In this document: positions 59,017-64,000 of the stretch, one piece after another | How the letters are laid out: each line of letters opens with the position of its first letter | How positions within the stretch are numbered: position 1 is the first letter of the stretch | Assembly (NCBI RefSeq): GCF_963169125.1 | Contig: NC_084802.1 | Coordinates: 116,192,903-116,256,902, forward strand | Length of the DNA: 64,000 nucleotides | Reading direction: 5' to 3' | Origin: Humulus lupulus | Taxonomy: Eukaryota; Streptophyta; Magnoliopsida; Rosales; Cannabaceae | The notes under the pieces: model-generated | Told to the model about the DNA's origin: nothing | The model's database searches: none | Seen by the model: only the letters and a program-made list of their open reading frames with translations | Made by a program: the position numbers and the translations under genes

Positions 59017-60878
59017 ACTCTCTATCTCTCTTGTTCACACACATTGTCTCAATATTCCTTGGGAATTCTTGCGATTTCAGAGGAATCAAGGCTAGCTTAG
59101 GCTCAAGATTTCTTGGGAAATATCTTAGCATCGAGTATGGCAACAGAAGTAACGATTTCTAGCCCTAAATCTTTGTTTCTCCAGTTTTTGGCTGAGTTTT
59201 AGAAACTCAATCTGAATTTGGAGGTTTGATGAGGTGTTGGCCAAGTTTAGGCTTGGGTTATGTCTGTTTTAAGGTGTTGAGTTGACTGGGAACTTTACCA
59301 TTGGGATTTAGCTATGTTTTGATAGGATGTTGGTGGGTTTTGACTTGAAGAAAACGGGAAAATTCCTGAGTTTTCATTTTGAGTCGCGGCCCTAGTTTTG
59401 GTGCATTGTGGCTCTCATCAACATGAAGGAGAAAGATGTGATGTCAACCCCTTTGAGTCGCGACGCCCATAGTGGCGCGCTATGACGCATGTCGAAACAG
59501 AGGAGATCCTTGGGCTCTCTGACTTGGGTTGGCCGCGACTCTTTTGTTTTGAGTCGTAGCGCTTAAAGGGTTTTTAAGCCACGGGAGGGTTTTGAGTGCG
59601 GGAACTCAAACCTAATGGCTCAAGATCAATCCTACTACCTAGTTTAGTAGAATTCGATGTGCAAGAGGCTAGGACTCAGTCCGGAAGCCTTTATTTGCTC
59701 ATTTTTTATGGAATTCTCTATTGGTTGTGACTAGGTTATCGCTAGGGGCTCAGAACCCGGATCGTGCTCGAGGGTCGTTCTTAATATACGTTGCACTTGG
59801 ACCTAAGGTAATAAGATTGCACCTAATACGTGGTATATGTTATTAGGGCTTGGCGCAGTTGTTGTTTATAACTGTGAATAAGGCTCAGGACCCTGAGACT
59901 GAACATGATTAAATTATGTTTGTACTCATTGATTAAACATGCTTGAATGCTCCGTGTCTACATAATTGGTTTCTGATTGCTTGCATTGTCTATGTAGTTA
60001 GGGCTCATCCCCATTTAGGAACATGGTTACTAATATGTTTGCATATAATTGGTTAAGATACCACGATTAATATGTATGCATACTTGTATTGTCTAAAGTA
60101 TGCTTATCTGTATCTGAATATGTTTGCCTTGTTAAGGCCTTGACTAATTACCCAAGGGCGGCAATAGCACGCTACGTGCTGGTCTAGAGGCTTAAGCCTA
60201 ATTAGGGACATACAATTACGTTTCTCGACCCTATGGTCGTTAGAAAACAAAGCGCTTGGCTAGTTCTATGGCTAGTTACTCAGAGCTAAGGGCAAGGGCC
60301 CCAAGTGACTCTATGGTCACATAGCTAGGGTATAGGGCCCTGGGTTTATCCTATGTTCAGATATTTGTAATCATATGCATGCATGAGTAGGTTATTACTG
60401 CTGGGCATGCTAGATATGTATCTGGAATCTGTATTTTATGTTCATGCACATGTTTAAGTTTTCTTGATGAGCTTTGGCTCATGGGTGCGGTGTGGTGTAG
60501 GTAAGGGGAAAGGAAAGCTAGACCAGCCATGAGTTGGAGAGATTTGGCGGCATCATGTACATATGTGACTACTCGACCACCATGACCAAGGATATCTCAG
60601 AGGAACTAGGGTTGTATCCCTTATTTTGCCGCTTAGGCTGGCTGTTTGTAACTTTTGACTTGTATATACTCTTTTAAACATTTTTTTGTATCATTTTTTG
60701 ATCCCATTTATGTACTAAACTTTTAAATGAAAAGCCAATGTTCCCTTTGACCGAAGTTTTTAACCGTAACCCTTGTCACTAACCTTAGTTACACGTTTAT
60801 AACCAAGGGACTTGATGAGCAAGTGCAGCACTGTTTAAAGTACACTATGTAATGGTCCTGTATTAGGAGGATGTTACA
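59017..60878 (+). repeat. 3' LTR of the composite, 5'-truncated
   Basis: It aligns with the LTR at 42427-47880 from its position about 580 onwards (both have CTCAATATT followed by CTTGGGAATTCTTGCGAT). It is not interrupted by plastid DNA. It ends GGAGGATGTTACA before the GGGAC target duplication. The first 580 or so bases are missing. Confidence 0.82.
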
Positions 60879-62160
60879 GGGACCTTGCTCTAAGAGAGGA
60901 GTTTGCCCTAATTCACATTGAGGTGGTGGAGGCTGCGGTCATCTGAGACATAGAGAGGTTGAAGGAAAAGCGTGCACACCTTGCAGAGCAGGCTGAGTTT
61001 GAGGAGCTGGATGCCGTGCTCGAGGGGAGGCAACCCAACACCATAGCTCCCAGGGCTGCCATCTCATACCAAGGTAAAACGCCTCCATTTTTTACTTATG
61101 CCCTTCATACTGAGGGCTTTGTTAGGAATAGGAAACGACATTGGGACTATTTAATTGGAACTGTTAGCAAAGTGGGGTTTCCTTGCCCCATTGCCGCCGA
61201 CACGCTGACCCTCATGCATTTGTCCCGGTTCCTTCAATATGACAACTTTTTGTGCCTGGAAGACATGGGGGATCAAATTCATACTTTTTCCTTAGGAGAA
61301 TTAAGTTGGGCCTGTTCCATAGATTGGGGTCTGTCCCAGAGGACTTAGAATTGCATGTTTCTTTTGTATTTGTCCTTCCTACTTCGTTACTAATCTTTAT
61401 TTTGTTCTTACTTCAGGTGAAAAGGACATGGTTGATCCCATGGCCAAGATGAAAGAAATGATTAAGGCCAGGATTACGAAGGCCAAGGCGTTAGCGAAGA
61501 AGGCCGCCAAGGGTCCGACCTGGAGGAAGATCATTGATTTGATAGTCAGGGCCGAACCATCCACGAGGCCCCCAGAGGGAGCTCAAGTTGCCGCCCTGAC
61601 CATTATGGCATCTGTTGAGTAGTGTCTACTCTTACCTACTCCTCTCTAAGTCATAAATTTGGAGTAGGAACCTCCAGTGGAAGGCGGGGCGAGTAAAAGG
61701 AAGACAGAGTCGCTGCCATGACATCCACTAAGCGGGCCAAGAAGCCCAAGATAGTGGGGGACTCCATTATGAACAAGGCGCACTCCCCCGAAGATGACCT
61801 TATCATTATACCGGAGCTCCCTGATGCTCCCATGCTCCCCATCCACCCGACTCTTCTTGGGGAAGGGGAGTCGGTTGTCCTGGAGGAGAGGATGAAGATG
61901 GTATTCTGGACATGGGACGAGCGGTGCGACGAACAGGACAAGGTGGTTTGGGCTCTGATTACTCGCCGGAACGTGGAGTTCTCCAGGAATCCCGAGGCTT
62001 TTAACACTCCCGAACAGATCGTGGATTAGTTGGGAGTCGAGATTGGATTTTAACCTAAGTTGGAGTAGGACATGGCCCCATTCGCTGCGGATTTGTTGGC
62101 CCAAGTGGGGACGTCCATGTCCTTCCCCCGGCTCAAACACTACACCACCTTGGACCATTA
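60879..62160 (+). pseudogene. Transposase_28-like protein, C-terminal part
   Basis: This continues the frame interrupted at 42426: ALREEFALIHIEVVEAAV is followed by a stop, then ERLKEKRAHLAEQAEFEEL, a coiled-coil-like helix typical of this family's C-terminal region. The rest to 61348 (LIGTVSKVGFPCPIAADTL) may be intron or coding sequence. ORFs at 61428-61622 (lysine-rich, KARITKAKALAKKAAKGP) and 61718-62029 (KRAKKPKIVGDS, acidic stretch) follow. The exon structure is uncertain, and several stops are present. The function is unknown. Confidence 0.5.
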
Positions 62161-62376
62161 AAGAGTTATAAATAAGATCAATTCAAACCTATGCTCCGAG
62201 TTCCAACAGTTCTAGAGTGTTATGTAGAAACAATAAATAAGGGTCAAACAGTCTCAGACCATGTTAGGTCTGGACAAATTTATTGGGAGTTCGATTTTGA
62301 CACCCAGTCCCTTTGAATCTGGATTAGGACTAAGCTATGAGCCTTGCATCCCTTTTTTTTAATTTTGGAATGTATG
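62161..62376 (+). other. Short unassigned spacer
   Basis: The decayed tail of the preceding element lies next to the LTR start. A T-run occurs at about 62353-62360. No feature is recognised. Confidence 0.4.
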
Positions 62377-63151
62377 TGTACGCCCTAAATATCCACGAGT
62401 TATTAGCGAGCTGGAAAAGGGCCTAATTCAGTCCGCCACGTGTAAACCATCCACCTAGAGCTGCTGTTACGAGTCTCCACCTCTTTAGCCCGAGCTAATC
62501 AAAGAGTTGGCAGCATACTCGAAGGCAACGGGTCAGCAGTATGGATATCACGAGCTGGCGCTACAACAAGCTCGAGGTGCGGCGTAGATCTGGCATCCCC
62601 GACTATTTGTGAAGTCAACCACGCAATGTAAACGTGCACATATCAGACATCACGTATCTATTCCATTCCGGAATTCTCGGACACGCAGCATAAACGTGCG
62701 TGTTCAGGCACCCTACGACTGGTTTGGGCCATGCGGCCCATTATCTCCCCTTACCTATTGATTAGACAACACCTCATTGTCAGCTTTTAGGAACTAATCA
62801 TAAGTGTCACAGATATGACATGATGGGTAAAAAGGTCATGGGATGACCCCCCTTACCAACACCCAGATATCCTCTCCCTATAAGTACTGAGACCCTGGAC
62901 GTTGCAAGGGGTTGGCGTTTTTATTGTAAAGAAACACTCTGTAAGGAATACTCAAGAGATATCAATAATATTGACTAGTGGACTAGAGGGATTTTAACCT
63001 TCGAACCACCCAAAAGGAAAGGAGTGATAACCTTCCCACAATACTAATTTCGCCAGTGTGGAATATAAATATTTTCATATTACGGTTCATTATTTAGCAC
63101 TAATCCATCCCGTTTATTCGTATAATTATCTGTTGCCGAAGAACTGCGTCA
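62377..63151 (+). repeat. 5' LTR of a retrotransposon running off the window
   Basis: It begins near TGTACGCCCTAAATATCC at 62377; the exact TG is uncertain by a few bases because the preceding sequence is also TG-rich. It ends near …GAACTGCGTCA at 63151, about 775 bp. A TATA-like CCCTATAAGTA lies at about 62876-62886. The segment TTTGGTGCTTTCAATGAGAG that follows is in the position of a primer-binding site. The second LTR is outside the window. Confidence 0.6.
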
Positions 63152-63208
63152 ATAGTTTGGTGCTTTCAATGAGAGGATTTAGATTGGTGCTATTGTGGAA
63201 ACCTGACC

Positions 63209-64000
63209 ATGGTGGTTACTCGTTCGAGGCATGGTAATGAAGCGGATCAACGTGATGGGTAGGAGGCCCACCATGCCGCCATATCCGATGAACAAAACCC
63301 CGAGGTTCAGCAGCGACCGGGAAAGCAGCCAATGGGCCAGGGCGACACTGAAAGTTCGGCACCCCAGCTGCCAAATCCGAACCTGGATTTCTACACGGCA
63401 ATAGAAATGGAGAACGCACAGTTGAGAAGTCAGCTGTCAAAAGCGAGCAAGCAGATCGAAGAGGTCTTGGCTCGGTTACCACCTCTTACAACTGACGGTA
63501 ACGTTAGCAAGAGGCATAGTGGGGCTCATAGGTCCCGCTGGGATAACCGGTCTAGGCCCAGCCGGTCAGTCAGAACCTAACTCCGAGTTCTACTCCCACG
63601 TCACACCACCACCAGGAAACTGTGTTTAAGGAGTTTCCTAGGGCCGATCAACAATTCAGCCGATCGGTCCGAACCTCAACTCCTAGCTCGATTCCACCCT
63701 CAAACGCACCTAGAAGGGCCCGAGACAGCTCATGGAGGAGATCCGGGGAGGGCTCGCGAAGACAGCCTGCTCCGGCCAGCTTTCCTGCACCACGGTCAGA
63801 CCGCCGAGCACAAGACGTGAGGAATGGTAGAGTGGAGCAGCCTCGACCTAGCGTCACCAGTTAGGCATCCCCCATCACCAATAAGATACCCATCTCTTCC
63901 CTGTCCAGTCCGGGACATTCTGGCTCATGGGAGCAGCAGGAGAAATCCTCCTTCCGCCGGTCCTTCCCGTCGCAGCCGAGCACACGGGGAAATCCCGGAT
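63209..64000 (+). pseudogene. Gag N-terminal part of a Tat/Retand-like retrotransposon, partial
   Basis: The frame starts at the ATG at 63209 (MVVTRSRHGNEADQRDG), meets one TAG near 63260 and continues in the same frame to 63580 with LDFYTAIEMENAQLRSQL and KQIEEVLARLPPL, a coiled-coil-like region, then SRWDNRSRPSRSVRT. A frameshift follows, and the next open frame, 63622-63864, is Arg/Ser/Pro-rich (VFKEFPRADQQFSRSVRTST-type code). This layout is typical of the disordered N-terminus of gag in the Tat group. The capsid domain lies beyond the window end. Confidence 0.65.

Larger units (their letters stand above)
42422..60883 (+). mobile_element. Composite insertion: LTR, plastid DNA, CACTA, LTR
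   Basis: The outer ends are an LTR start (TGTAACATCC at 42427) and the same family's LTR end (…GGATGTTACA at 60878). They are flanked by GGGAT (42422-42426) and GGGAC (60879-60883), a four-of-five match expected for a gypsy target duplication. The reading frame on the left side continues on the right side. I infer one original LTR retrotransposon insertion, later invaded by plastid DNA and by a CACTA element. A deletion then removed the retrotransposon interior and the adjoining ends. Confidence 0.72.

Noticed and set aside
1..64000. An undescribed defence or biosynthetic system
   Set aside because: All confident coding regions belong to known transposable-element families or plastid DNA. 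I found no cluster of host genes.

Overview
This window is a repeat-dense stretch of a flowering-plant nuclear genome, probably a eudicot; I could not identify the species. I see no intact host gene. Nearly all of the sequence is assigned to transposable elements, mostly Ty3/gypsy LTR retrotransposons and two CACTA (En/Spm) DNA transposons. There is also one nuclear copy of plastid DNA. The plant assignment rests on the plastid trnN-ycf1 segment, the plant-type CACTA proteins (Transpos_assoc, Transposase_21, DUF4216/4218, Transposase_24, Ulp1) and the chromovirus and Tat-lineage gypsy proteins.

Layout. 1-1110: the 3' end of a CACTA element (last three exons of a Ulp1-like protease plus subterminal repeats). 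1111-2211: a truncated minus-strand LTR. 2212-22007: an old plus-strand chromovirus remnant (integrase pieces and a 3' LTR) carrying two later insertions. The first is a near-complete chromovirus at 3231-12493. The second is a minus-strand element with gag but no pol at 15170-21956, whose two LTRs are nearly identical. 22008-22584: a Tat-lineage reverse transcriptase/RNase H fragment, broken on both sides by LTRs. 22585-40118: a minus-strand chromovirus array with the order LTR, full interior, LTR, partial interior. It carries a non-autonomous element at 24019-28163 and a solo LTR at 31134-33029.

40119-62376: a plant 'putative gypsy-type transposon' (Transposase_28-like) coding region, split at 42426 by an 18.4 kb composite. 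The composite is an LTR invaded by 3.1 kb of plastid DNA (trnN to ycf1), then a CACTA element (47881 to about 59016) that has lost its 3' terminus, then a second copy of the same LTR. GGGAT and GGGAC flank the whole composite, and the interrupted reading frame resumes on the far side. 62377-64000: the 5' LTR and start of gag of another LTR retrotransposon that runs out of the window.

The genes do not form a pathway. Gag, protease, RT, RNase H and integrase serve retrotransposon copying and insertion; TNP2, Transposase_24 and Ulp1 belong to cut-and-paste CACTA elements. Most frames are broken. The best preserved are the RT-RNase H ORF of the 3231-12493 element and the gag of the 15170-21956 element. 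The insertion order was worked out from target-site duplications and from frames that come back into register across insertions. All coordinates and alignments were read by eye, so boundaries marked approximate may be off by some tens of bases.
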